Positions 12,301 to 23,440 of a stretch of DNA of 64,000 nucleotides are shown here, piece by piece. Below the pieces are notes generated by a model that ran no database searches, was not told where the DNA came from, and saw only the letters and a program-made list of their open reading frames with translations. Position 1 is the stretch's first letter; the number at the start of each line of letters is the position of its first letter. Source of the DNA: Isochrysis galbana (Eukaryota > Haptophyta > Isochrysidales > Isochrysidaceae); the NCBI GenBank assembly GCA_018136815.1, contig CM030939.1:3155419-3219418 (forward strand), read 5' to 3'. A program made the translations under genes and the position numbers.

Positions 12301-13947
12301 CCTAGTTGCGTACTTCCATCTAGACCAGCTAACGATTCCGGAATGCATCGCACTCCTTAGGTTGCCGACGACTTCATCGAAGCTGCCCAAATGGAGCTCT
12401 TACCTGACCAAATATTTTGTTTCACCCCCAAGGGCGATATTGTTCCCCTCCCGCGAGGCTCCACGCCGCTCGATTTCGCCTACGCCATCCACTCGTCCAT
12501 AGGGCACCGGTGTTCAAGCTGTAGAGTCAACGGCAGAGCGCAGGTGCAGCAGCCACATTCCTATCGTGTCCGTCAATGTGGCTGGGATCGCTCTGGATGC
12601 GACGAGCCGGTCCTTCAATTACAGCGATCGTTCGCGCGTCTGCGCCCACTCTCTATTCGCAAGTGATCAAGAGGTGGTAGCATATTGTTCCGGCGAGCGC
12701 CTCTCGACCATGACATTCCACTTGCCCACATCCATCTTCCCTCGCTCCATTGGCCGTATTTGCTTACGCTCACCATCCTCTGTTCTCAGAGTATACACAC
12801 CACGCTGCGCAATGGTGATCGCGTCGAAATCATCACCTCGACCGCCGTCGAGCCAACTGCGGAATGGGCAAGCCTCGTAAAATCGGGCCGCGCTCGCGCC
12901 GAAATTCGCAGGTTTATTGGAGCGCAGCGTCGCCACACTGGAGCGGCCAATCGTCCGAATGGGTCGACTATAGAGGAGTCTAGTGACGCTGCGACCCCAC
13001 CGAAGCAAGTCGGCCCCATCACTTCTCGCTTCGCCTTCACAGCTGCTACTGTGGCAGCGGGCATTACAGCAGCGGGCGCCTCTGATGCTGCGAGATTGGC
13101 TGCCGGGGAGGCCGAAGCTGCTGAGGTGGCGGCGGTGCAGGCCGCGGAGGCAGCCGACCGCGCGTCGGAGCGGCTGTCGATACTCCAGCAGTCCACTTCC
13201 GCCCCGACTCCACCGCGGGACAACGAGGCAGCGCCTGTTGCATCGGCAGTAGTGCTAGAGACGTGGAGTCTCGATCCTAGCCCTGGCCGTCTCGCCACCG
13301 GCACTTATGGCGCAATACCCTCTTCCAACTTGATTGCACCACCGCGCAGCCAAGACGACGATGGCAGCAGGCGTCTGCGGCGCCGCGCAGTTCGTTTACG
13401 CGTAGCCAGTTGTTGTGGTCCAGTCCCCGGTGATCCTATCACCGGGGTGCTCCATCCTTCGGGGGACTTGCATGTGCATCGCGACTGCTGTCGAATGGTG
13501 CAAGGGGATGGCAACCAAGCATTGCGCGGCGGGCGCGAAAGGGAAGGTGTTTGCGTCACCGTAGACGAGGGGTCCTCTAGTAGCAGGTCTCGCCCCACGC
13601 CCAAGGAGCACGCAGTCGGATGGGAAAATGAGAGTTCGCCTTTGCGTGGCGAACGCGTGGCCGTGCGTTGGGGCGATGAGTGGCGCCGCGCACGTGGCTT
13701 ACGATATCATTCTCGCCTGAAGCTCAAACTAGTCGACAACAGCGAGAATGGTCCATCCCTCGCTGCCATCTGTTCCCGGACCGACGCACTAGGTGCCTCG
13801 ATCGCGGCATATCGGCTGTCGCGGAGACCGAATGGCACCGCACGGGCTGCGGGGGTGACACTCGAGGTGGATGGTTTGGCGCAGCTCTTGGAGGTGATGC
13901 GCGCGCTGAGGACTTTGCCTGACGTATCCGCCGTCGAGAGAGTGTGA
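9370..13947 (+). CDS. Long RelA/SpoT homologue, (p)ppGpp hydrolase (synthetase site degenerate)
   Basis: Seven exons: 9370-10197, 10312-10566, 10722-10869, 11038-11663, 11796-12164, 12361-12543, 12790-13947; all phases agree; about 1188 aa. The N-terminus (MAAAALLSSLLSWSAFLGVA) looks like a signal or bipartite plastid leader. Order: HD hydrolase (HRGQFRHSGEPYVTHPLEVA, LLHDTVEDT, VTALVDGVTKL, KLTDRLHNMRTL), synthetase (FKDYISTPKPNHYQSIHTT, AEQGIIAHW), TGS (DQIFCFTPKGDIVPLPRGST), zinc-finger region (ASCCGPVPGDP…VHRDCC), C-terminal ACT. The hydrolase motifs are intact. In the synthetase, the Asp before the R.I/V strand and the Glu of the E.QIRT motif are not where expected (LALGDCVRLVLV; VQLILRT), so synthesis may be lost. 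In algae such enzymes usually act in plastids on the alarmone ppGpp. Exon 1 is long and might hide one more intron. Confidence 0.93.
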
Positions 13948-14640
13948 TCGCGCCCATCTTGTTGTCCGTGGCCATACGGCAAACTTTTCCTTTCCTCTGG
14001 GCTATGATGCAGCTAGCACATCCAGTTCAGAAGTTGCTTTTTCGATACACAATATTGTGCGAAAGAGCTCAAACACCTACATTTCCCAATAGCACGCCAC
14101 ACGCGGTGTGCGATGAGCCGCTCGAAGATCAGTTTATTGGCCAGTGTGCAATAATAGGGGGGTCGCAAACGCTAGAATTTTAGCTACTATTTGGCGGACC
14201 GGGGGTGGCTATATTAAGTGACAGTGGCGCAATGCTGCGCCAATAAAAACTACCGCTCCAGGGGGCCACCTGAGATGCCGCGACGCTCAGGTTCGGTTGT
14301 TTTTTTCTTGCTCTTCGACGCAAGCTGTCCCCCATGACCATGAGCATGAGCAGGGAACAACCTTTACCCCTCCCCCCCCTCCGGAGGCCGACGAGGGGTG
14401 GGGAGCTTCCGCTCTCCCGCCCACCTCTCTCTCCTCTCGCTGCCCTCGCCCGCCCCGCCGTCCGCGTGGCCCTCCCCCTTCCCTCCCCCTCTCGCGCTTT
14501 TTCTGTTGTGCCCTCCCCCATTCCCATTCCCCGGCGGGTGGCGTGCAGCTCAGCAGTCAGTGTAACCGCGAAGGAGTTCGCTGAGGCCCTGAACTGTGGC
14601 GTGTTACAGATGGTCCTCCGCCCGCCAATTCTATGGTTTG
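13948..14640. repeat. Intergenic with a scrap of the TIR element
   Basis: 14240-14300 (CCAATAAAAACTACCGCTCC, then GGGGGCCACCTGA) resembles the sub-terminal part of the TIR elements at 15640-15690 and 45640-45680. The rest, 14300-14560, is C-rich spacer without a recognisable gene. Confidence 0.5.
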
Positions 14641-14907
14641 TCCATAGTAATTAGTCGTTAGTCGATTTGTTTCTGGAGATGTTGGTGGGACCAGTTGCCA
14701 GTTGGGGGGGACTAGGACTAGGATTTGTAGCCAATACCGGGGGATCGCGTATATGAGGAAGTTGGCTTTATTTGTTTTCCCGCTGGATCGAAAGCGTTCT
14801 AGCGATGGGAGCGTAAGCCGTCGTCGTTCTGGATATTCTGTCAGCTGATTTAATCTGATTTTCTCCAACGTACACTTGTCAGTTGCTCTTTTTTTGTCGC
14901 CTAGCGG

Positions 14908-15747
14908 TAGGGCGGTCAAACAGTGTTTTTTTATAAGGGGTGAAAAAATGACCATCTCAGAATTGAGGAAATTTAAGGATTTTTTTCGGGAGAAAGTTCC
15001 CAATACACCCAACTAGCACATATCCGGGGCCCATTAGGACCCGGACCCCCCCCTTGGGCCCCCATAACAAAACGTAATCAAAAACTGACAAAAGACGCTA
15101 AAATCGCAAAAGCTCAAAAAGCCCAACTTCGAACCGATGCCGGGCGCGCTGCGTGGCCGTTTTCGACGATCCATCCGGATGGCGGACCCCACCAGATACC
15201 ATATACGCATATCCCACCCGGATGGTCACGCCAATCGGGCAGGCCGCGCGCCGAACCCTCGTCGAAATCACCCACCCGCCGAGCCCATTGAACGTTGAGC
15301 CGTCGCCGAGGGAGGCCCGGAGAGCCCAACTTCGAACCGATGCCGGGCGCGCTGCGTGGCCGTTTTCGACGATCCATCCGGATGGCGGACCCCACCAGAT
15401 ACCATATACGCATATCCCACCCGGATGGTCACGCCAATCGGGCAGGCCGCGCGCCGAACCCTCGTCGAAATCACCACCCGCCGAGCCCATTGAACGTTGA
15501 GCCGTCGCCGAGGGAGGCCCGGAGAGCCCAACTTCGAACCGATGCCGGGCGCGCTGCGTGGCCGATTTCGACGATCCATCCGGATGGCAGGGGGAGAGAG
15601 GGGGGGAGAATCGCACCATTTCCTGGCTAAGATTTTCGTGGCGGCAGGTGGCCCCCTCTGAAGGTTTTTTATTGGGCCTCGCGCCACGGTCAAAAAATGC
15701 AGCCCAACCCTTACTAGTAGTTAAAAAGCCCCTGTTTGACCGCCCTA
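14908..15747. mobile_element. Non-autonomous TIR transposon inserted in the LINE
   Basis: The ends are inverted: TAGGGCGGTCAAACAGTG at the left and …CCCCTGTTTGACCGCCCTA at the right. Direct repeats CTAGCGG flank it (14901-14907 and 15748-15754). From the left: a unique block with GACCCGGACCCCCCCCTTGGGCC, about 2.3 tandem units of ~203 bp, and a block with TTTATTGGGCC and GGTCAAAAAATGCAGCCC. No transposase. The 7-bp duplication does not fit the common TIR superfamilies neatly. Related copies lie at 2536-3082 and 45578-45710, with a unit fragment near 46645-46790. Confidence 0.88.
15121..15590. repeat. Tandem array, ~203-bp unit, 2.3 copies
   Basis: GCCCAACTTCGAACCGATGC recurs at 15121, 15324 and 15526. 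Each unit contains CGACGATCCATCCGGATGG and CACGCCAATCGGGCAGGCCG. The long minus-strand frame through it (15098-15982) joins repeat and LINE sequence and is not a gene. Confidence 0.9.
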
Positions 15748-16422
15748 CTAGCGGCACTCCTAATATGGTCGCGTATTCGTCGGTCTTTAGCCCCTCAAAT
15801 CGCTTGAAGTCTTCGGGGAGGGGTCTTGCGGTCTTGCGGCGTGAGGAGCCCATCCGTAGCCCCTCGAATTTCGTTTCGTTGGGTTTGCCGCTGGAAGCTT
15901 TTGAGGAGCGGTCGACCCATCTCAGCCGCCTCAAGCTAAGGTAGTCGGGTGCAAACAGCAAACAGTTGGGTATCGTCAGCAAATTGACTGATTTTGAGTT
16001 CGGCTCCGTGATATTGTTGACGCTGTCGTCGTTGATTATGGCCCGAGTAAGGGCTTCCGCCGTGAGAAAGGGAAAGGAGGAAGGCGAGCGGAGAGAGCGG
16101 GCATCCTCGCGGGACGCGGGACGCCACTGTTTATGGCGAAGCTCCTGCCTCCGTTGGATTTGATGTAGCGTATCGGGCGTGCGTTAGGATTAGTTAACGC
16201 TTTCGCGTATCTTTTGGAGTCCTCCCCGAAGTTTAAAGTTTAGCATAGGTCGAGTGCTATGTGATAATTCACGGCATGGCGCATGGCATGTGTATGTGTC
16301 TCTCCTCATAATATTTCGCCCACGTCGTGGGTGTCGGGGTCCTAACTCTTCACTCTACTTCCTCCGGAGAGCGGAGAGGGCGGGGGACCCCTGGCTCCCT
16401 ACTCTTTGCAACAACCAAAGAC

Positions 16423-17181
16423 AACTAAGTTTATACTTGGTTGACCCATGGGGGGGCACGAGCCCCCCCCTCTCTCCACTCCTCCCCTGCCATGGGGGAG
16501 GAACCACCCATCCTCCTGGCACGCCTGATGGCTTGCCAGGAGGCCACTGCCCTACTGACCCACTCCCTTCCCCACAGGCTCGCCCCATTTGCCCATCCTG
16601 GCCCCTCGTGACCAGCCCATCGCTCCAACCCCCCCTCCCCCCCTGGTCGACAGGCACAGGCAGACAGGTGCAGATTGGGGGCCCCAGAGGCTCAGGAGCG
16701 CCAGCGAGGGAGAGGCAGGGGAGGCCAGGGCCCAGTCCCAGCCTCCTCTGCCCCCAGAGCTGGCCTCCAGGAGCCTCCAGGGGTCGCCAGGGGCAGCTGC
16801 AGGCCTGCCGCAGGCGCGCCATCGCGCGCGTGCCGCAGGAGAGGGGAGAGAGAGCGCGGAGAAGGGGGTGGGCGGAGCGAGAGCTCCGCTCACCGAAAAA
16901 TAGGTAAGTCCCGCACCTGTTTACAGGATTAGTCGGGGCTGAGGCCGCCGCCCACTCGGAGACACAGGAGGAAGGGGGGGAATGATCACCGGGGGGAGGC
17001 GCGGGCCACCGGACCATATCTAAGCCCATCACCCCTATCCCCCTAGTAGTGCACGGGGGGAGTCGCCTTATGGCGGGGGGAGAAGGGCCAGGGAAGTGGG
17101 GGTGTAGAAAGTTTCCTACGTGAGTAGAAAGTAGAGGGTCCACGGCCGCGTGTGCGGTGAGACTATTAAAAGGTTTATTTA
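16423..17181 (+). mobile_element. SINE-like retroposon, copy 2
   Basis: Flanked by an exact 18-bp direct repeat, TTTGCAACAACCAAAGAC (16405-16422, 17182-17199). It starts AACTAAGTTTATACTTGGTT, continues with the G-tract hairpin and the CTCTCCACTCCTCCCCTGCC block, and keeps a long body similar to 53501-54381 up to about 16830. The 3' part differs from that copy and ends GTGAGACTATTAAAAGGTTTATTTATTT, the 3' motif shared with 7882, 28735 and 54690. No coding capacity is evident. Confidence 0.88.
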
Positions 17182-17199
17182 TTTGCAACAACCAAAGAC

Positions 17200-17922
17200 G
17201 TTGCCAAAGAGCAAAGAACCCTAGCACTCTGGCTTAAGTCCTTCGGTCAGAGAGCCTCTAAAGACGACTCTTGCAAGATGGACACTAGCGCTCGCACCAT
17301 CCAACAGTGCGGCGCGCACACAGACACAGACGGATACATAGCATATATCCAACACCCGAATAGAAAACAAAATGCACGGCAAAGTGACAAGAGGATGGGC
17401 TCAACATTCGATTCACGCGACGAGCCACATCCGCAAAAACATGGGCGATCGAGCCTGACTTGCACTTTTTCTCAGGTGCGCCGGGGTGTATCGCGTCCGG
17501 GTGTTTGGAAGAAGTAACTTGGGCACGTACACGGTGCCAATCCTCAATGATTAAGATAAAGGAGGTACGCCGGAACGAGGTTGGAAGAGGCGTAAGCCGC
17601 GAAGAGAGTGAAGGGTGCGCGGACGAGGACGACAGCAGGAGCGCAGGTGCTGCTCCATCTGAAGAAGTGATGACCTGGAATACTCGCAATACCGCGATTG
17701 CGGCGGCGGGAGCCAGCGTGCAATGTTGCGGATGCCACAAGATGTCATGTGCTCAATGCACCCGGGGCTGTAAGCCACCGTGCGTGCGTGCATGCATGCA
17801 TGTGGTCAGGAGCGTTACGAGGGGGCCAATTGGGGCTGCGTACTCCGGACTTACGGGCGGCAGCTCGCTCGGAAAAAGAATGTTGGTGTGATGGCGGTGC
17901 GGTCTGAGGAAGCACAATCCCA
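17200..17922. other. Intergenic, 3' flank of the MYB gene
   Basis: Several open frames exist but none shows a conserved motif or a plausible splice chain. I see no gene here. Confidence 0.5.
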
Positions 17923-19646
17923 TCACCTGCTGCTGCCTCGCATGGAGGCCTCGAACACTCCTACACCGGCGCTTTGGGCCTCCGACAGCCACGTGGCACC
18001 GATCCGGCGCAGGACATCCATCACACCCGTCGCTCCGGTCACGTGTACGCCCGCCTGGGCCAGCCGTCGCTCCTGCATGCGAACCCATCGGTTCCGGCAG
18101 CCAGAGTGTGTGCGACCAGGCAAGAGCTGGGCAATGTTCCTCCACATCGGACCTTGCTCTTGCACGGCGCGCTCGATGATCTCGTCTTCGTCCTCGGTCC
18201 ACCTGCGTCCGGTCGGAGGTGGAGAGACAGATTTGGCGGCGTGAGCGGTCAAACGGCGCCGCGGCGGAGCGCATCACGCAAACGCGAATTGTCCGTCCGG
18301 CTCTTGGGAGAAGCGCATATACAGGCAGGGCGGGCAGGGGAGTGCGCACATGTCGCCATGCCTCTCCTCTGGTAGGGCTATCCCTGCAGGCGGCTCGGCC
18401 TCGACAGTTTCGCCGGACGAAGCATCCGAACCAGCTGCCTCGTCCTCCTCCGCGTCGCTGGCTTCTTCGTCCTCTCCGTCCCCGTCGCCGCGTCTCAATC
18501 TAGCCTCTACGGGCGCTCGCCCCGAACTAGCGCCACGCCTCACGATGCCGCCTCGCGGCCCGCGGGCCTTGTCGTTGCTGGCTTTGATCTTGAGCCTATG
18601 CCAACGATTGCGTACAGCGTCCGCCGAGCGACCGCGTGGGAGAGACTGCGCAATGGAGGTCCACTTGTAGCCAAGGGTGAGCACCTACGCGGCAGGAGGG
18701 CGCTCGGTTAGCAGCGCAGCCTGCAAGCGCGGCTGCGCAGGGGCAGCAAAGCTGGCAAGTCGCACACCCCGTCACGAATCATCTGGTCTTCCTTGCGCGT
18801 CCACGGCGCCTTGCGCGCGCGCTTCGCCTGCATCTGCGGCCGCGGCAGGCCAGCCAGGGGGTAGCGCGGCGCGCCATCCCCGAGACAGGCGTGGACCATG
18901 CTGCCTGGCGTCAGGCTTTGCGGCAGTGGCGGCTGGTACGCCATGGTGTGCCCATCGTACGGCACATCCAGCACATCGTCATCACCGCACTGCTGACCGG
19001 CGTCACGCGAATCGGGCGAGTACAGCACATCGTGGAAGCCATCGAGCAGCCTGCTGTCGCACGGGCTTGTCGAGTCGTACGGTGAGCACATGTAGTTGCA
19101 GTCAGCGCTGCTGCTGCCATGAGCGCCGTGAAGTGGCTGGGAGTAGTGGTCATGCTCAGAGGGCATGGGAATCGCCTTGACGAGTGGTAGCGCCGGCACG
19201 CTGATCGCCATGTTGGGTGGTCGGAGCGGCGGGGCCGGGCGGCGCGGCGGGCTCCAGTTGATTGGCGGCTCGAGCGTCGGCGAAGGCGATTGCCTGTACA
19301 TCTTCGACACTAGTGCTGAGGGGGCCCACCTTCTTGCAGTGGCGCGCGGCGGCGAGAGCCTCTCAACAGAGTGCCGGGAGTGCGCAGCGTACCGCGGCTC
19401 GTGGCTCGCGAACAGCTCATGAGGCGGATCTACCTCTCCCCTGGAGTGAGAGGTGAGGTGCTCCAACCCTGGCGCAGGAGCTGGGGCAAGGAAAGGGAGA
19501 GGTGGCGCCGGTTGCGGTGGCTGTGACCAGATGGTGTGCTGGCGTGAGGGGCAGAGGGCGTCAGGGAGCGGCTGCTCGATCGCGTCGTACTCGAGCTGGA
19601 GGGAGGGGAGGTCCCAGTCGACCTCCTCACCCAGCAGCGAGTGCAT
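17923..19646 (-). CDS. MYB/SANT transcription factor with two separated repeats
   Basis: Three exons on the minus strand: 19646-18768, 18684-18350, 18202-17923; 497 aa; phases 0 and 2 fit. Repeat 1 spans intron 1: KAPWTRKEDQMIRDG then VLTLGYKWTSIAQSLPRGRS and DAVRNRWHRL. Repeat 2 starts at the exon 2/3 join: DMWTEDEDEIIERAV, then QGPMWRNIAQLLPGRTHSGC and RNRWVRMQER. Both keep the Trp spacing and the third-helix NRW of DNA-binding Myb repeats. An acidic linker of ~85 residues (GDGDGEDEEASDAEEDEA) separates them, unlike plant R2R3 proteins where repeats abut. The ~275-residue N-terminus is Pro/Ser-rich with no known domain. The start is the ATG at 19646; a (CT)n tract on the coding strand lies just upstream. 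Confidence 0.87.
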
Positions 19647-19675
19647 CGCGAGGGGAGAGAAAGGGAGGGGGGGGC

Positions 19676-19793
19676 GGGGGGGGGGGGCTCGCCGCCTAGT
19701 TGTTGTCGAGAAGGGCGCGGGGGGAAAGGGGAGGGGGGAGAAGGGGGGAGAAGGGGGGGGAGAGAGGGGGGGGGAGAGAGAGAGAAGGGGGAG

Positions 19794-19862
<69 letters not shown>

Positions 19863-19889
19863 TGAGAGAGAGGAGAGAGAGAGACAGAC

Positions 19890-19943
<54 letters not shown>

Positions 19944-19945
19944 AG
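19676..19945. repeat. G-tract and (GA)n microsatellite upstream of MYB
   Basis: On the MYB coding strand this is a (CT)n/C-rich tract ending about 30 bp before the start codon, the same arrangement as at several other genes here. Long frames across it are artefacts. Confidence 0.85.
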
Positions 19946-21030
19946 TAGTAAAGTAGTAGTAGGTGAGGGGGGGGGACATTGGGAGAAGAAGAAGGGAGGG
20001 GTACCGTGGAGAGGAGAAGGAAAGGGGCGGTGCGGGGGATGGCAAGCATCCTCTCCAGAAAGAAAGACAGGGCGAGGGGAGAAGAGAGGGGGAGATTGTG
20101 GGACTGGAGTCCTCGGGGAGAAAAGTGGAACCGTCTCTCTGTCTCCTCTAACTGCTCCGTCCTCCTCGCCCTCCATCAGCTCGATCTCCCTGAGTCTCTC
20201 CCTCTCTCTCTCTCTCTCCCCCCCCCCCTCTCTCTGCGTTTAAATCCACCCGTCGCGCGCGACCGCCACAAGAGAGATCTGCAGCCGAGGGACCACCGCC
20301 AAGGCGAGGACAGCTGGGGATACTCAAATAAAGTTTTCACTTATGTGGAAAAGCCATTGGCTCAGGAGAGAGACGCAGTATGAGAGGAGCGCGCGGTGTC
20401 ACCCCGTAGTTATCTTGTAGAAGGGCTTGTACGATAAAAGAGAGCGGCGTGGCAGCGGCAGTCGACGGGGCTCGCGCGGGGTGCGTGCTGCGCCGAGGGA
20501 GGAGAGATTCCCCTGCGAGAGAGAGAGTGCGCTTCGGATGGTTGGGAGGTCCCGGGATTCATCATGTATATTCGATGAGTATTGAAAACTCGGCCGGCGG
20601 CGGATGCGAGGGACGCGGGAGGGACTCGAGAGAAGCGCCCCCCCCCCCACGGTGGGGGAGGGAAAGAAACACTGATGTGAGGTGAGAAACCGCCAGAGGC
20701 GGAGGGAGCGCCGCGAGCGGATCTCGCTCTCCCTCTCTCCACGCGGCGAGCTCTCCTCCCCCCCCCCTCCCTCCCCCGCGCGGGCCGCCCACTTTGGGCG
20801 ACGTCAATAGGACGAGGTCGTCCCCCCCCCCCCCTCCTATCTCTCTACTCTAGTCCTTCCTCTTATTCGTTCACGATCCCTCCTCTTCATCGGTGCTGCC
20901 CCGTCCTGGACACCGCCCCCCTTCTCTCCCTCTCTCTCCCCCTCCCTCTCTGACCACGTCGTCGCCACCCAACCGCCTCCCTAGTGGCGCGCACTCGTTG
21001 CCGGTTGAACTGTCTTGGCCAACATACTTT
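19946..21030. other. Intergenic, low-complexity
   Basis: CT/C tracts near 20190-20235 and 20820-20960 and a G tract near 20636-20660. No conserved frame seen. Confidence 0.5.
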
Positions 21031-21512
21031 TTAACTGTTTACTGCCGGAGCATGCAAATTGATGCTTCAAACGACATATTTCGTCCCTGCTCGCCAACGC
21101 CTTGAGGGGTGCCCATGAGGTGCTGGGGGAGCCTCAGGGACATCCTTCCCCACATTTCCCACCCATTTTCAACACAATAGGTCGAGATTGTAGTATGGAA
21201 TTATGGAGAAAATAGGCCCAGGGGCGAAGCAGCCATTTGGATGCTTCAGGTTACCAAATAATCCACGTGTGCACGTTAGAAAGAGGTGTGAGAGGTTGAG
21301 GGGAGGGCGGCGCGGCGCAACGGAGTGGGACTGGGAGGGAGAGGGGGGGAGGGGGGGGGAGGGGGGGGGGATCGGGAAAAAATTGATCATCTCTTTCTTT
21401 GCGGAAAGCGTCGCTTATATCGTTGAACATGTCTTCCTCTCTTCTCTCACCTCAAAAAACCAAACATCGAAGCATCCATTTGCATGCTGCGCTCCCGGCA
21501 GTAAAGAGTTAA
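21031..21512. mobile_element. piggyBac-like TTAA element without transposase
   Basis: Left end TTAACTGTTTACTGCCGG followed by AGCATGCAAATTGATGCTTC; right end is the inverse, GAAGCATCCATTTGCATGC…CCGGCAGTAAAGAGTTAA. Both ends fall on TTAA, as in piggyBac-type elements. 482 bp, no transposase. An internal GAAGCAGCCATTTGGATGCTTC lies at 21225-21248. A third, single end (TTAACTCCTTACTGCCGAAGC) is at 45481. Confidence 0.75.
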
Positions 21513-22219
21513 CGGATGCCTTCCCCTCCCTGACTCTCTCTTCCCAGCTTATTCCCTCTCCTCCCCGAATAAACTTCGCAGCCTCGATGATCCCCTCCGC
21601 CGCCCGAGGCGCAGCGGGCACGCCACGCACGATCGCCGGTTATGTCTGCGGCAGCGAGATTTCAGATGGTTGAGATTTGAATCACGACGAAGGTGCAGCG
21701 CGCGACGGGCGGGGCAAGGTAGCCGGTCACTCACCATGAGGATATGAGTGCGGAGGGCGGGCACCAGTTGCAGCTGCATCGGTGGCCCGGTCACGGTCAC
21801 GCTCTCTCACTCTGCACTCTATTGAAATACTATTTCCAGCCCACTGTGCTCGGAGCGCAGATGAGACTATGATGAGAAATTCTCAGTTACCGTTTTTTGC
21901 CCCCGGCCAAATACCACAAGTACAAATATGTAATATGTAATATGTAATATGTATTTGGTGGTATTGCTATATTTGAATTTGATATTTGAAGCGCGTCCTG
22001 GGTTGTAGGTATCGAATGTATTTGCAACGTGCAACGTAGTTGACCGTATTTGCAAGCCCTAACACCCAACACCGCAACACCGTATTCCCCAAGCTCGGAG
22101 TTCAGGAGTTCACAAGCGATCGGCATTAGCATTAGCATTAGCTAGTATTATTATACGCACACCGCATACCTAAACCTAAACACTGACGTGGGCAGGCGGA
22201 CTTGGGCGAGGGCGAGGAC
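21513..22219. other. Intergenic
   Basis: Contains short AT-rich repeats, for example repeated GTAATAT units near 21930-21955. No gene recognised. Confidence 0.5.
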
Positions 22220-23240
22220 TAGGGCCTGGTAAGAGTTTTGCGTCCGAACCCCCAAAGTTTTGTGCAAAAGTTTCGCGGAAGTTTCGCACCGAGCCCTGAA
22301 GTTTTGTGTCAAGTTGTGCATAGTTTCGCGTTGATTTCACGCCATTTTGGTCTACTATATGCGTGTGATGCGTGTAGTGCCTATAAACGCCGTCATCCGC
22401 GTGCGCGCTCACTACCAGATGTGCTAAAGTTGTCCGTAGTTAGTGCTATTTCTTATGGGCTTAATTTGCCGCGACCTATTGCTTGATCAGATTGTATATA
22501 ATAATTATATATAGTATGGCTCTCATTCATATTCCAAAACAAAATATCAAACCTTACGATCATTGTAGCGCAACATGAGCCCGGCTTGCACTTGATCGGC
22601 GAGACTCGAGGACTGCAGGTGACCAAACATACACTTCAACATAGAGAACACACGCTCACAAGAAGCAGACGATGGGGTAAGAGAGAAAGCAATACGAGCA
22701 GCCGATGCCCATGTGGGAACCTTTGAACGATTGCATGCCCACCACTGTAGCACTTTGATGGTGAAATCCTTGACGTCTCCACGATCCACTGCGAAGTCTC
22801 GGGCTGCGGCAACGTACACGGGCAGCTCTCTCAGCAAGTTGCTAGCACCATTCGGCAAGATTGCAAACGAATTCATCGCGCAAAGCGAATGAACCCACGC
22901 AGAATCCACTGCATGAGCATACGAGGGATCGAAGGCCCTCAGCAGACCCATCTCTTGATGTTGTTCCTTGCAATGATACGGAGCCGCACAATTGTCTGAC
23001 AAGCGGTCTTGCAAATACGCGAGACCTCCTTTCACCTTGTCAATCAGGATTTGCCAATTTGAGAGTTTGCGAACGTCGATGATTGATAGCACGGGCCTCC
23101 GGTTTATGCCGCATGACTCGACCGCGCTCGTGTGCCGCCAAGTGCGACATGCCTCCCTCTGCCTCTGAGTCGCACTCCTCTCCACTGCCCTCACCGTCGC
23201 TCTCGTCTATGCGGATGAAGGCTGCACGATCCACACGTTG
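22220..23240 (-). mobile_element. hAT element 1: left TIR plus transposase C-terminal remnant
   Basis: The left end is TAGGGCCTGGTAAGAGTTTTG with sub-terminal TTTCGCG/TTTTGTG repeats, the same terminus as the MITE at 63242-63670. On the minus strand 23194-22547 encodes the hAT C-terminal dimerisation region: LQWWACN…WASAARIAFSLTPSSASCER, then VFSMLKCMFG and SLADQVQAGLMLRYNDR, ending at a stop. The N-terminal zinc finger and most of the catalytic core are missing and no right TIR is visible. It looks broken near 23285, where repeats linked to hAT element 2 begin. Confidence 0.85.
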
Positions 23241-23285
23241 TCCTCTGCTCCCTGAGCTAGGCTTACCTTGGGTGGTGGATGGCTC

Positions 23286-23435
23286 GCCTAGATGCCCCGT
23301 CAGGTCTCAGGTCATCAGGTCTTGGCGACCTGATACCTGATATCAGGACCTGATATCAGGCTGATATCAGGTGGCCCACTACTATTCTTATAATATATTA
23401 TAATGGTAAAGCCGATGTTATAATAGTAGTATTCA
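23286..23435. repeat. Cluster of CTGATATCAGG palindromes next to hAT element 2
   Basis: Palindromic CTGATATCAG and CCTGATACCTGATATCAGG units, then an ACTACTATT…AATAGTAGT inverted repeat (23377-23432). The same TGATATCAG motif fills the ends of the MITE 28986-31761, so these are probably sub-terminal transposase-binding repeats. Confidence 0.6.
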
Positions 23436-23440
23436 TTCAC

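Larger units (their letters stand above)
14640..16250 (-). pseudogene. LINE (non-LTR) reverse transcriptase remnant, split by a transposon
   Basis: On the minus strand, 16190-15760 encodes RT pieces: SNGGRSFAINSGV, then PRGCPLSPLAFLL, KISQFADDTQLF (the F/YADD box) and ETKFEGLRMGSS up to ATILGVPL. A short duplication around 16105-16125 shifts the frame just before the PRGCPLSP box. The reading frame stops at 15748 where an 840-bp TIR element is inserted and resumes at 14907 with GDKKRATDK…FLIYAIPRYWLQ, to about 14640. Removing the insert and one copy of the 7-bp duplication restores the frame. The 5' endonuclease and the 3' end are absent. A dead copy, but of the kind that could have driven the SINE-like family. 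Confidence 0.87.

Noticed and set aside
15098-15982. 294-aa minus-strand frame
   Set aside because: It runs through the LINE remnant, the TIR terminus and the 203-bp tandem units; the repeats explain it.
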